NCBI GenBank assembly: GCA_903929035.1 | Contig: CAIYTF010000160.1 | Location: 10,001 to 68,608, forward strand | Source of the DNA: an uncultured Ignavibacteriales bacterium | Lineage (GTDB): Bacteria > Bacteroidota > Ignavibacteria > Ignavibacteriales > Ignavibacteriaceae | Direction of reading: 5' to 3' | DNA: 58,608 bases | In this document: positions 8,847 through 16,989 of the stretch, piece after piece | Numbering within the stretch: position 1 is the stretch's first letter | Layout: the number at the start of each line of letters is the position of its first letter | Translations under genes and position numbers: made by a program | Notes under the pieces: generated by a model | Databases searched by the model: none | The model's input: the letters and a program-made list of their open reading frames with translations, nothing else | What the model was told of the DNA's origin: nothing

Positions 8847-9424
8847 TGTACTGCTTATCTTTCCTGCACTTGCTCTGTTTTCTCTTTTCATTAAACAAGA
8901 GTTTACTTTCGCAGGAGATGCCTGTACCTGTTGAAGTGCAATACCCTTTACTTTTGAAAATAATTTCGTTTGACCATAATTTTAATTCTAAAATACATAA
9001 CAATATTATTATAATTGGTATTATCTATCAAGAAAGAAACATAAATTCAAAAGACTGTGCCGAAAATTTATTAGATGCGGCAGAAAATTCTCCAATCAAA
9101 ACAGCTTTTGGGAAGCAAGTGATTTTGGAGATGATAAACATTTCTAATGCTGCTGAAGGTTTACGAAAACTAAATAGCGGTGAATATTCTATTCTCTATA
9201 TAGCCCCGCTGCGTGCCTTTGAATTATCTAAAATTACATCAATAGCAGAAAACCAAAAAATTCTGACTTTTACAGGAGTGCCCAAGTACGTAAATGAAGG
9301 AATCAGCGTAGGAATAGATATACAATCGGATAAGCCACGTATAGTAATAAATCTAACGTCTGCACTGTCCGCGGGCTGCGATTTCCACCCGCAGCTTTTA
9401 AAGATAAGTCGAATTGTGCAATAA
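8846..9424 (+). CDS. YfiR-like (DUF4154) periplasmic protein
   Basis: 192 residues. ATG at 8846 overlaps the receptor stop as TGATG. N-terminal hydrophobic signal-like segment (CLSFLHLLCFLFSL). The remainder fits the DUF4154/YfiR pattern: a beta strand NNIIIIGIIYQ, then YSILYIAPL, GISVGIDIQSDKPRIVINL and the family-typical end LLKISRIV. In Pseudomonas YfiR is a periplasmic repressor of a membrane diguanylate cyclase. In many other genomes DUF4154 genes sit beside TonB-dependent receptors and sensor kinases, as here. I infer a role in passing an envelope signal. No diguanylate cyclase or histidine kinase follows in this operon. Assigned from motif resemblance, not a database search. Confidence 0.7.
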   Translation: MYCLSFLHLLCFLFSLNKSLLSQEMPVPVEVQYPLLLKIISFDHNFNSKIHNNIIIIGIIYQERNINSKDCAENLLDAAENSPIKTAFGKQVILEMINISNAAEGLRKLNSGEYSILYIAPLRAFELSKITSIAENQKILTFTGVPKYVNEGISVGIDIQSDKPRIVINLTSALSAGCDFHPQLLKISRIVQ

Positions 9425-9523
9425 TTGTTAGAAGAACAAATTTCCCTTTTTGCCCCAAAACGCGATATATTGCTTCTTGCTCCCGCCTGCTCTTTCGCCA
9501 ATGCAAATTTGTTATACACACCC

Positions 9524-9552
9524 TTGATTTATAAATTTAAATATTGTATAAT
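9524..9552 (+). promoter_or_regulatory. Sigma70-like promoter of the Rpn-family gene
   Basis: TTGATT (9524-9529), a 17-base spacer and a perfect TATAAT (9547-9552). An AAGGA ribosome binding site (9566-9570) lies 5 bases before ATG 9576. Confidence 0.65.
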
Positions 9553-9575
9553 TCATTAGTAAAATAAGGATAGAA

Positions 9576-10520
9576 ATGCGATTAGTTAACGATAAAGTAT
9601 TTAAACGGGTATTTGGCGCGGAATCCGGCAAAGAGATATTGGCGGATTTGCTGAACGCGATATTGGACTACCCCGAAGATGAGAAAATAACCGAATTAAC
9701 CCTGATGAATCCGTTCAGCGAGGTGAATTATGCCGATGAAAAGACCTCTATAATGGATATGAAAGCGAAAGACAAACAGGGAAGAAGTTATAATATAGAA
9801 GTTCAGATAATAGCCCCGACTGATTACGTGAACAGGGTGGTGTATTACTTGTCGAAATTATTGAGCGGGCAATTGAAAGCGGGGGAAAACTACCGGCATC
9901 TGACTAAGACAATAAGCATTTCAATAGTGAGCGATAAAGCATTGTTTGATACGCTGAAAAATTTTCACAATATATTCCGATACAAGCATATCACGGAAGA
10001 TTACGAATTAGGCGATGTAACGGAGCTGCACTTTATAGAATTAACAAAGTTTATAAAAACACGCCCTGAAGAATTGCATACGAAATTGGACAAGTGGGCA
10101 AGCCTGCTGAAATTCGGAGAAATGTATAAAGAGAGCGGTTACTACCCTGAAGAATTAACAAAAGACAATGAAATAGCAATGGCAATAGAACAATTTGGAC
10201 AAGTATCGGCGGATGAAAGATTCAGGTACTACCTGATGGATATAGAAAAATCCGAACGAGATCGCGTATCGGATATGGAGAACGCGATTGAAGAAGGAAT
10301 GCTTAAGGGTATTCGTGAAGGAATGCAAAAAGGTATTCGCGAAGGAATGCAAAAAGGTATTCGCGAAGGAATACTTAAAGGTAAGGACGAAGGAATACAA
10401 GAAGGAATACTCAAAGGTAAGCTTGAAGTTGCATCGGGAATGCTGGCTAATAAAATACCCAAGTCCGTTATATTGCAAGTAACCGGACTAAGTGAGGAAG
10501 ATATAAACAAAATCAACTGA
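9576..10520 (+). CDS. Rpn/PD-(D/E)XK nuclease-transposase family protein
   Basis: 314 residues. N-terminal NDKVFKRVFG is the hallmark opening of the Rpn/TIGR01784 family (often labelled putative transposase). The PD-(D/E)XK core is visible as Asp61 in MDMKAKD and Glu75-x-Gln77 in NIEVQ. The C-terminus (residues 240-283) is a highly charged tandem repeat with unit EGMxKGIR, encoded by near-identical 24-bp DNA repeats. It ends in a small helical segment, VILQVTGLSEEDINKI. E. coli Rpn proteins are DNA endonucleases that promote RecA-independent recombination; other members are implicated in phage defence. It has its own promoter and Shine-Dalgarno sequence, so it is probably expressed as a single gene. 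Confidence 0.85.
   Translation: MRLVNDKVFKRVFGAESGKEILADLLNAILDYPEDEKITELTLMNPFSEVNYADEKTSIMDMKAKDKQGRSYNIEVQIIAPTDYVNRVVYYLSKLLSGQLKAGENYRHLTKTISISIVSDKALFDTLKNFHNIFRYKHITEDYELGDVTELHFIELTKFIKTRPEELHTKLDKWASLLKFGEMYKESGYYPEELTKDNEIAMAIEQFGQVSADERFRYYLMDIEKSERDRVSDMENAIEEGMLKGIREGMQKGIREGMQKGIREGILKGKDEGIQEGILKGKLEVASGMLANKIPKSVILQVTGLSEEDINKIN
10293..10388 (+). repeat. 24-bp tandem repeat inside the Rpn-family gene
   Basis: Four head-to-tail 24-bp units starting GAAGGAATGC begin at 10293, 10317, 10341 and 10365. Units 2 and 3 are identical; 1 and 4 have diverged. Each encodes eight residues of the EGMxKGIR repeat, so copy-number change would keep the frame. Confidence 0.85.
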
Positions 10521-10605
10521 TATGGCTATAGAATAACTTTATTTTTCGCTGTAATTAGCGAACTTTTAATTCAATTTCCTCAGATGTAAAAATAAAATAG
10601 GCATT

Positions 10606-11064
10606 ATGCAATCAATAACCAATGAATCCGTGAAAAAATCTGTTGTTATGCGCGTTGAATTACTTTCAGAAACAGACGAGCGGCTCTGGGGGAAAATGAG
10701 TATTTCTCAAAATGTTTGCCATATGGCAGATCAATTGCGGCTCGCGCTGGAACAAAAGGAATCTAAGTTCACTGGCAATTTCTTCTTAACAGCCATAATG
10801 AAGCGGCTTATTATGATGGGGCTTCGTGTCCCAAAAGGAAAAGTGGAGACAGTAAATGAACTGAAACAGGGTATAGGCGGCACTAAACCCGGCGATTTTG
10901 AAAAAGACAAGGGATCCCTAATTAATCTTATTGAACAATTCTATTTTCAATATGAACCCGGCAAAAAAGTAATGCACCCTGCATTCGGAAAACTTTCGCG
11001 GGATGAGTGGGGTAAACTTATCTATACTCACTTGAATCATCATTTGGAACAATTTGGAAGATAG
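10606..11064 (+). CDS. DUF1569 / DinB-fold small protein
   Basis: 152 residues, no signal peptide. The pattern WGKMSISQNVCHMADQLRLAL near residues 28-50 and a C-terminal HPAFGKLSRDEWGKLIYTH followed by NHHLEQFG match the DUF1569 branch of the DinB four-helix-bundle superfamily. Conserved histidines (CHMAD, YTHLNHH) could bind a metal, as in thiol S-transferases of this fold. The biochemical role is unknown. It is preceded by an 85-base gap after the Rpn gene and followed closely by an MFS transporter, with which it may share a transcript. Confidence 0.75.
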   Translation: MQSITNESVKKSVVMRVELLSETDERLWGKMSISQNVCHMADQLRLALEQKESKFTGNFFLTAIMKRLIMMGLRVPKGKVETVNELKQGIGGTKPGDFEKDKGSLINLIEQFYFQYEPGKKVMHPAFGKLSRDEWGKLIYTHLNHHLEQFGR

Positions 11065-11100
11065 TTTTCAAGCTCAAATCTGCTATTCGTGAATAGCATA

Positions 11101-12330
11101 ATGGATACAAGTGACGCCTACGCGTCACTTAAAATAAAAGATTATCGCAGGTTCATTACTGCCCGGTTTCTTCAAACTCTTTCTGTTCAGATGCAGTCGG
11201 TTATAGTTGGCTGGCAGGTATATGATATTTCACACGATGCACTTTCGCTTGGAATGATAGGACTTTCTGAAGCAGTTCCTTTTTTGCTGATCGCTCTTTT
11301 TGCTGGTCACGTTGCCGATACCGTAAACCGTAAAAAGATTATTCTAATATCAAGTACTGTTTATATGCTGTGCGCGGTTATGTTGTTTATTGTATCAATT
11401 TCAATATTGCCTTTAATAACTAAACTTGGTGTTTATCCTATCTATGCAGTCATTTTTATCACGGGTGTCGCGCGGGGATTCCTTTTCCCTGCAACAAGCG
11501 CGCTCGCTGCTCAAATTGTTCCTCGTGAACTCTATGGCAATGCCGTCACGTGGAATAGCATTGTCTGGCATATTGCTGCAGTGACGGGTCCGGCAATAGG
11601 AGGACTATTATGCGGATTCTACGGTATTGCTCCGGCTTACGGCTTAGTCGCGATACTCTCGGTATTTTGTATTTTTTATTATTTGTTTGTAACCTCTAAG
11701 CCGCTTCAGAAAAAGATAAAAGATGAAACAATTTGGGAAAGTCTCACATCAGGATTAAAATTTGTCTTTTCTAATCAGATAATTTTGAGCGCGATCAGCT
11801 TAGATATGTTCGCGGTATTCTTTGGCGGAGCTGTTTCAATTCTACCCATTTTTGCCGATCAAATATTGCATACGGGTGCAAAAGGCTTGGGCTTTTTGCG
11901 CGCGGCTCCCGCGGTTGGCGCGATAATTATGTCGATTGTGCAGACACAAAAACCCCTTTTCAAGCGTGCAGGTAAATATTTACTCTTCTGCGTTGCAGGG
12001 TTTGGAGTAACAATAATTTTATTCGCGCTGGCAAGAAACATTTATGTCGCCCTGATTTTACTGGTACTCAATGGAATGTTTGACAACGTCAGCGTGATTA
12101 TGAGGGGTACGATTATGCAGATATATACCCCGGACGAAATGCGCGGGCGTGTCGCGTCGGTAAACAGCATCTTCATTGGTTCATCAAACGAATTAGGTTC
12201 ATTTGAATCTGGTGTCGCGGCTAAATTTATGGGTCTTATACCCTCTATAATTTTTGGCGGCACTATGACTCTCGCTGTAGTTGGTGCCGTGAGAAGGTTA
12301 GCTCCAAAACTAAAAAAATTAGAATTATAG
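11101..12330 (+). CDS. MFS transporter of the EntS-like (MFS_3) type
   Basis: About 409 residues from ATG 11101; a GTG in frame at 11089 is the alternative start. Motifs of the MFS_3 family: YRRFITARFLQTLSVQMQ at the first helix, GWQVYDISHD, the loop 2-3 motif GHVADTVNRKK, and a C-half start near LSAISLDMFAVFFGGAV. About 12 hydrophobic segments are evident. Relatives include the enterobactin exporter EntS and many macrolide-efflux-like proteins. It most likely exports a small molecule across the inner membrane. No siderophore biosynthesis genes are present in the window, so the substrate is open. Confidence 0.85.
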   Translation: MDTSDAYASLKIKDYRRFITARFLQTLSVQMQSVIVGWQVYDISHDALSLGMIGLSEAVPFLLIALFAGHVADTVNRKKIILISSTVYMLCAVMLFIVSISILPLITKLGVYPIYAVIFITGVARGFLFPATSALAAQIVPRELYGNAVTWNSIVWHIAAVTGPAIGGLLCGFYGIAPAYGLVAILSVFCIFYYLFVTSKPLQKKIKDETIWESLTSGLKFVFSNQIILSAISLDMFAVFFGGAVSILPIFADQILHTGAKGLGFLRAAPAVGAIIMSIVQTQKPLFKRAGKYLLFCVAGFGVTIILFALARNIYVALILLVLNGMFDNVSVIMRGTIMQIYTPDEMRGRVASVNSIFIGSSNELGSFESGVAAKFMGLIPSIIFGGTMTLAVVGAVRRLAPKLKKLEL

Positions 12331-12391
12331 CCGCAAATTTCCTAACTGTTTAGAATGAATTATTTTAGACAATTGAATTTTATAATACTCT

Positions 12392-13531
12392 ATGAATAAG
12401 AATCTAAAAATCATAATTATCGGACCTGCATATCCTTATCGCGGCGGAAACTCGCTATTTGTTTCGCATCTCTACGATATTCTCAAAAATGAATTTGATG
12501 TAAAAGTATATAACTATAAGCTGCTATACCCATCATTTTTGTTCCCCGGAACCACGCAATATGATGAAAGCGACTCTCTTATCAAGAAAGCTCCTAATGA
12601 ACGCCTTATCAATTCTATTAATCCTTTTAACTGGTTTTCAGTTGCCGCGCTGCTAAAAAAAGAGAATGCTGACCTGGTAATTTTCGACTGGTGGCACCCT
12701 TTTTTTGCTTTCTGTCATTATACAATTTCTTCAATGATCCGTTCTAAGTATCGCGGCAAAATATTATTCATCACTGAAAATTTCATTTCCCACGAGGGCA
12801 GCATTTTCGACCGTGTTCTAACCGCTATTGGGCTAAGGCACGCTGATATATTTATCTCGCTGTCTGAACGGGTGACTCAAGACTTATCGGTGTTTGCACC
12901 GAATAAAAAAGTTTACAAGAGCGAACTTCCTATATATGATTGTTATGATTTTAATCAAGCCCCTCCATCAAAAAGCCGATTTGGTTTTCCTGATGATGCC
13001 ATTATTCTTCTCTTTTTCGGCTATATCAGGAAATACAAAGGGCTTGATATCCTAATACAATCAATGCCGGAAATGCTGTCTGTTAATAAGAATCTTAGGC
13101 TTCTTATTGTTGGTGAATCCTATGAACAGATTAATATCTATACAGAATTGATTTCTAATTTAGAAATAGAGGATAAAATCTTTCTTATCAACAGTTTTGT
13201 ACCAAATGAAGCTGTTGGACAATATTACTCGCTCGCGGACTTAGTTATCCTGCCTTACAGGAGCGCGACGCAAAGCGGAATTTTGAATATTGCTTTCGGG
13301 TTTGGTAAGCCGGTGCTTGCAACCCGCGTGGGGGGATTAATGGAATCAATTGAAGAAGGCAAAACGGGATTTTTAGCAGAACCGGAGAATACTCATTCGC
13401 TTGTTAATGGGGTGAAGCAGTTTCTTACTGCAAGAACCACCGTTAATTTTGAAAAGGAAATCTTAGCTAAAAACCGGACTAACTTATTTTATTCTATACC
13501 CTCGATGATTAAAGAGATACTCAATGGCTAA
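12392..13531 (+). CDS. Glycosyltransferase family 4 (GT-B fold)
   Basis: 379 residues. The N-terminal half begins with KIIIIGPAYPYRGGNSLFVSHL, the glycine-rich acceptor-side loop of GT4 enzymes. The C-terminal nucleotide-sugar domain shows LLFFGYIRKYKGLDILIQS, LLIVGESYE, LADLVILPYRSATQSG and GFGKPVLATRVGG, ending with EEGKTGFL. The usual GT4 motif ExFG is represented by the SATQSGIL region. It should transfer a sugar from an activated donor onto a lipid, polysaccharide or protein in the cytoplasm. It stands alone, without a polysaccharide cluster around it, and donor and acceptor cannot be assigned. TATAAT at 12381-12386 is only 6 bases before the ATG. Confidence 0.85.
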   Translation: MNKNLKIIIIGPAYPYRGGNSLFVSHLYDILKNEFDVKVYNYKLLYPSFLFPGTTQYDESDSLIKKAPNERLINSINPFNWFSVAALLKKENADLVIFDWWHPFFAFCHYTISSMIRSKYRGKILFITENFISHEGSIFDRVLTAIGLRHADIFISLSERVTQDLSVFAPNKKVYKSELPIYDCYDFNQAPPSKSRFGFPDDAIILLFFGYIRKYKGLDILIQSMPEMLSVNKNLRLLIVGESYEQINIYTELISNLEIEDKIFLINSFVPNEAVGQYYSLADLVILPYRSATQSGILNIAFGFGKPVLATRVGGLMESIEEGKTGFLAEPENTHSLVNGVKQFLTARTTVNFEKEILAKNRTNLFYSIPSMIKEILNG

Positions 13532-13598
13532 ATTTTATTTTTCGGATATTGTTTCACAAACTGAAGCTATGTCCGTAATCTCTATATAAAGGAAAACG

Positions 13599-14648
13599 AT
13601 GAACCGCTTATTATCATACATTACTATTTTATTATTTATCACTGCAATATGCTCAAAACTCTTCGCGCAAAACAAAGACACGATTACAGTTGCTTTCTGG
13701 AACACTGAAAACCTGTTCGATATATACGATGATAAAGAAAAGAACGACAATGATTTTCTTCCGACATCAAAAAAACAGTGGACTATAGAAAGATATACCG
13801 CGAAACTCCAACACCTCGCGCGCGTTATTAAAGATATGAACGCCGGACGCGGTCCCGATGTTCTGGGATTAGCGGAAGTGGAAAACAAAAAAGTTCTGGA
13901 AGATTTGTTAGAGCAGAATCTTGCAGGTATGAACTACCGGATTGTTCATTACAATTCCCCCGATAAACGCGGGATTAGTGTCGCGCTCATATTCAAGTCA
14001 AATTTATTAGAGTTACTTGATTCATCTGCTGATACTGTTCATCTCGAGAGGAATCATACAACACGGTTAATTCTTCACACGGTGCTAATGACCAAGAGCA
14101 AAGACACCTTAAATTTTTTCGTCAATCATTGGCCATCGCGTGTTGGAGGAATGTATGAATCCGAATTACATCGTGTATCAGCCGCTCAAACAGCACGCAA
14201 CAGCGTGGATAAACTTTTACAAATCAATCCTTCGGCGGCAATAGTTATTATGGGCGACTTCAATGATGAACCTGATAACAAATCAATTTCTGAAACACTT
14301 GGAGCAGAACATTTGATATGCGGCAAAGTTAATACTAAATATACCCTGCACAATCTTGCTTGGGTAAGAAAAAATAATGGTGAAGGAACACTTTATTATC
14401 GCGGTCAATGGAATATGCTCGACCAAATTATTGTTTCGACCCAGCTGCTAAAATCCAAAAATAAATCAGCTTATGCTTTATGCGAAAGTTTTGAAATATT
14501 TAAGCCTGATTATATGGTGAAAAAGGATAGGAAACATACAGGTGCTCCATTTCCAACGTATGCAGGAAAAAAATATTTAGGCGGATATAGCGATCATTTC
14601 CCTGTAAACGCGAAAATTATTATCGGGAACGCGAAAGGCAAAAAATGA
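13599..14648 (+). CDS. Secreted endonuclease/exonuclease/phosphatase-fold protein
   Basis: 349 residues with a Sec signal peptide (residues 1-24, hydrophobic ITILLFITAICS, ending FAQ). The EEP catalytic set is complete: Asn/Glu in FWNTENLF, Glu in LAEVEN, His in VNHWPSR, Asp/Asn in MGDFNDEP and the terminal SDHFPV. This fold includes secreted nucleases and phosphodiesterases that use a divalent metal. The signal peptide and WNTENLFD motif resemble the extracellular nuclease-like branch common in Bacteroidota. Its last four bases overlap the start of the SDR gene (ATGA), indicating one operon. Confidence 0.9.
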   Translation: MNRLLSYITILLFITAICSKLFAQNKDTITVAFWNTENLFDIYDDKEKNDNDFLPTSKKQWTIERYTAKLQHLARVIKDMNAGRGPDVLGLAEVENKKVLEDLLEQNLAGMNYRIVHYNSPDKRGISVALIFKSNLLELLDSSADTVHLERNHTTRLILHTVLMTKSKDTLNFFVNHWPSRVGGMYESELHRVSAAQTARNSVDKLLQINPSAAIVIMGDFNDEPDNKSISETLGAEHLICGKVNTKYTLHNLAWVRKNNGEGTLYYRGQWNMLDQIIVSTQLLKSKNKSAYALCESFEIFKPDYMVKKDRKHTGAPFPTYAGKKYLGGYSDHFPVNAKIIIGNAKGKK

Positions 14649-15337
14649 AGAAGAAAGTTTTAGTTTTCGGTGCTTCAGGTGTGCTTGGACGAGGTGTTTG
14701 CGAGTCGCTTTTAAAAAATAATTATGACGAGTATTTCTTTTTCGATCGAAATGAAACGATATTCTCATCGAATAAATTAATACACTACGTACCAATTACT
14801 GACTTGACCAACGCGGGAAATGTACGAACAGCATTAGAACGCGTGCCGGTGTTCAAAGATGATAAAGTATTCCTATTCAGCACTATTGGCGGCTTATTCG
14901 GCGGCAATCCCGCGTGGGATACTGAACCGGGGGCAATGCAAAAAATGTTTCAGATTAACTTCGACACCAACTATTTTATTTTGCAGCAATTCGCGTTGAT
15001 AGTGAAACGTTGCTCGGGCGGCGGTGCCTGTTTTACATCAGCGTTTACTTCGCTCTATCCTGAAGCGGGGAAAACTGAATATGGCGCGGCTAAAGCAGCT
15101 CTTAATTATCTCGTGCAGTCTGCTTCATTAGAAGGACGCGAAATAAAATTGAGCGTGAATGCTATTGCTCCATTCATAATAGATACACCGGCAAACAAAG
15201 TATGGCTGTCAGAATCCGAAATTAACACCGAAACTATTATGAAGCCCAAAGAGATTGGCGAACTCGTGCATTCTCTATTTTCACATTATCGCTTTGTCTC
15301 CGGTAATGTTATTAAATTAGGATATCGATTTCCATAG
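14645..15337 (+). CDS. Short-chain dehydrogenase/reductase
   Basis: 230 residues. The nucleotide-binding motif is GASGVLGRG near the N-terminus, and the active-site pair YGAAKAA follows a serine-rich strand, FTSAFTSLYPEAG. The C-terminal PFIIDTPANK matches the usual PG-T segment. It should bind NAD(P)H and oxidise or reduce a small carbonyl or alcohol; the substrate is unknown. Overlap of 4 bases with the upstream secreted phosphatase/nuclease gene implies translational coupling. Its stop codon is only 9 bases from the MITE-like insertion that begins at 15347. Confidence 0.85.
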   Translation: MKKKVLVFGASGVLGRGVCESLLKNNYDEYFFFDRNETIFSSNKLIHYVPITDLTNAGNVRTALERVPVFKDDKVFLFSTIGGLFGGNPAWDTEPGAMQKMFQINFDTNYFILQQFALIVKRCSGGGACFTSAFTSLYPEAGKTEYGAAKAALNYLVQSASLEGREIKLSVNAIAPFIIDTPANKVWLSESEINTETIMKPKEIGELVHSLFSHYRFVSGNVIKLGYRFP

Positions 15338-15346
15338 GCAGATAGG

Positions 15347-15687
15347 TAGGGTTTCCTGAAAAAGTCAAAAGGTTTATTCGCCGTTCCTAAATGGCACCCA
15401 CTTACCTGCCAACTATTCATCGGCGCGGACAAATAGGCACAAAAGTATTGATTTGCTCCATAAAAATGCCTAAAAATAGCATTTTGATAGCTAATAGAGT
15501 TTAAACTTCAAATTCCGGTTGATTTAGGTTATTGAATCGGATTCCTTTGCATTAAATTGCTTTTTAGCAAGTGCACGGAAAAACGCGGATTATGCTCAAA
15601 AAGCGTGCACCTATAAATTATCTAAATCCATTTGAACCGCGTTATTATTGTACAATATCGCTCTTTTGACTTTTTCAGGAAACCCTA
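15347..15687. mobile_element. 341-bp MITE-like element with perfect 25-bp inverted ends
   Basis: Bases 15347-15371 (starting TAGGGTTTCC) are the exact reverse complement of 15663-15687. The interval has no coding frame. Both outer ends are TA, as expected if a TA target was duplicated in the manner of IS630/mariner-type elements. No transposase is present, so it would be mobilised in trans. The right end lies inside a methyltransferase gene and supplies its stop codon. The terminal symmetry is directly visible; the family assignment is inference. Confidence 0.8.
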
Positions 15688-16005
15688 ACTATTAAACTCT
15701 TTCAAATACAAATCAAGTTCGTGAATGCTCGGTGTAGATGTCTTAGCAGTTGTTATTAATCTGGCTAATGGATTAAGATCAGTTCCCACTGAATTAATAT
15801 TTCGTAGATTTGCTTCAACAAACGAGGTACCTGTCCCGCAATAGGGGTCGAAAAGCAACTCCGCTTTATCGCCATATTTGTCAATGATTCTTCCTGCAAC
15901 CTGTGGTATCATCATAGCCGGATTGGAATGATAGCAATGAGTAAACATCTTGGTATTAGATGCTCTAAAGTCCCAAGAGTAATCGGTATATTTTTTATCT
16001 ATCAT
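15685..16005 (-). pseudogene. N-terminal remnant of a DNA methyltransferase
   Basis: 106 residues remain. FDPYCGTGTSFVEA (residues 52-65) is the S-adenosylmethionine motif I of an amino-methylating DNA methyltransferase, followed by GTDLNPLARLI. The catalytic DPPY/NPPY motif and the target-recognition part, which should follow, are missing. Reading stops at TAG at 15687-15685, made by the inverted end of the 341-bp element. No continuation of the protein is seen beyond the element, where the SDR gene begins. The fragment cannot be a complete enzyme. It begins 21 bases after a 59-residue frame on the same strand. Confidence 0.8.
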
Positions 16006-16026
16006 AACCTATAATGAAAAGTCTCT

Positions 16027-16206
16027 CTAAATTTTTGCTGAACTCATAATGTTGTAAAGTTGATTAAAGACTTCCTTCCAAGCATTTTCTTTGTTCTCTG
16101 CTGAATCAATAAATGAATCTATCCTGCTTATTGTTGGCGGTAAGTATTCCTTTGAGATAATCTGTTTTAATACTTTCAGTTCATTCTTATCAAAAGGATA
16201 GACCAT
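16027..16206 (-). CDS. 59-residue small protein upstream of the methyltransferase remnant
   Basis: Starts ATG at 16206 and ends TAG at 16027. The product is mostly charged and helical, beginning MVYPFDKNELKVLKQII and containing SRIDSFIDSAENKENAWKEV. Upstream ACGGAG provides a plausible Shine-Dalgarno 7-9 bases before the ATG. It is not recognised. Its place immediately ahead of the methyltransferase gene suggests it belonged to the same restriction-modification operon, perhaps a small accessory or regulatory protein, but no helix-turn-helix is evident. Coding status rests on codon content, the ribosome binding site and operon position. Confidence 0.5.
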   Translation of the reverse strand: MVYPFDKNELKVLKQIISKEYLPPTISRIDSFIDSAENKENAWKEVFNQLYNIMSSAKI

Positions 16207-16300
16207 ATAGGCTCCGTAAAATGATTAATTGAATTATGTTTAATGTGCAAAATACAAAAATCATTACTCTTACCAAACCGACATCAAGCTGAAAGGTATG

Positions 16301-16326
16301 CCGCGTAAGAAACACTGCAAGCGGCA
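16301..16326 (-). repeat. Dispersed short repeat, copy 2
   Basis: Reverse complement of the segment at 1347-1374, with one substitution and a two-base deletion. It lies in the 293-base gap between the small methyltransferase-associated gene and the terminator of the ribosomal cluster. That gap otherwise shows no gene. Confidence 0.55.
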
Positions 16327-16446
16327 TATACCCGTGCTTTATTTAAATTTAACCTTTCCATATTTTTTACTCGGTAGATTTATTCAACTTTTTATCGGTT
16401 TGGGATAAAATGATGCCAAAAGCGGGGGGTAATTTGATGCAAATAC

Positions 16447-16477
16447 AAAAAAAAAGAGCAGGAATTCACCTGCTCTT
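16447..16477 (-). terminator. Terminator of the ribosomal super-operon
   Basis: A perfect 9-bp stem (16454-16462, AAGAGCAGG, with 16469-16477) and 6-base loop, followed on the - strand by a run of nine T. It is located 22 bases after the rplQ stop and closes the 31-kb - strand block. Confidence 0.9.
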
Positions 16478-16499
16478 CTTAATTATATTCAATAGGCTA

Positions 16500-16970
16500 T
16501 TATTGCCCAGTATCTCCTAAAGCCTTTGCTTTTTCAGAATTTTTCTTGTTTTTTTCGTCTCTGTTGGCTTCTCTTGCTTCTCCAATGGATTTCTTTTGCT
16601 CATTGGTTGCAGCATTATAATCAACCAACTCGATGATTGCCATCTCGGCTGCATCACCGCGTCTTCTGCCCAAACGGACAACTCGCGTGTAACCGCCTTT
16701 TCTGTCACCAACGGTCACTGCAATATTAGTAAATAACTCTTTTACTACCGGTTTGTCTTTCAAATCATCCATTATCAGACGCTTGCTGTTCAAGTCGCCC
16801 TTTATTGCTTTAGTAATGATAGGATCAACAAAAGTACGGAGTTCTTTAGCCTTTGCCAATGTTGTTGTAATTCTTTTATGTTCTAAAAGTGATGTAGTAA
16901 GGTTACGCAGCATTGCACGCTTATGCGATGCTGTTACTCCTAATTTACTTCCTTTAACGCCATGCTTCAT
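16500..16970 (-). CDS. rplQ: 50S ribosomal protein bL17
   Basis: 156 residues, opening MKHGVKGSKLGVTASHKRAM with the conserved RRRGDAAEMAIIELV near residue 100. The core of about 120 residues is followed by a charged Lys/Glu-rich tail of some 35 residues, longer than the E. coli protein. bL17 binds 23S rRNA near the exit-tunnel side. Last gene of the alpha group, 19 bases after rpoA and just before the terminator. Confidence 0.97.
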   Translation of the reverse strand: MKHGVKGSKLGVTASHKRAMLRNLTTSLLEHKRITTTLAKAKELRTFVDPIITKAIKGDLNSKRLIMDDLKDKPVVKELFTNIAVTVGDRKGGYTRVVRLGRRRGDAAEMAIIELVDYNAATNEQKKSIGEAREANRDEKNKKNSEKAKALGDTGQ

Positions 16971-16989
16971 CTGTTTACCTTATACGCGT

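Noticed and set aside
9196-9521. Two - strand frames of 72 and 107 codons over the end of the YfiR-like gene
   Set aside because: They overlap each other and a better-supported + strand gene, with no family resemblance.
10293-10388. Short regular repeats considered as a CRISPR array
   Set aside because: Units are contiguous without spacers and encode protein; no cas genes in the window.
10155-10516. Open frames on the - strand opposite the Rpn gene, rich in Ser-Ile-Pro repeats
   Set aside because: They are mirror translations of the 24-bp tandem repeats in the sense gene; no ribosome binding site or recognisable protein.
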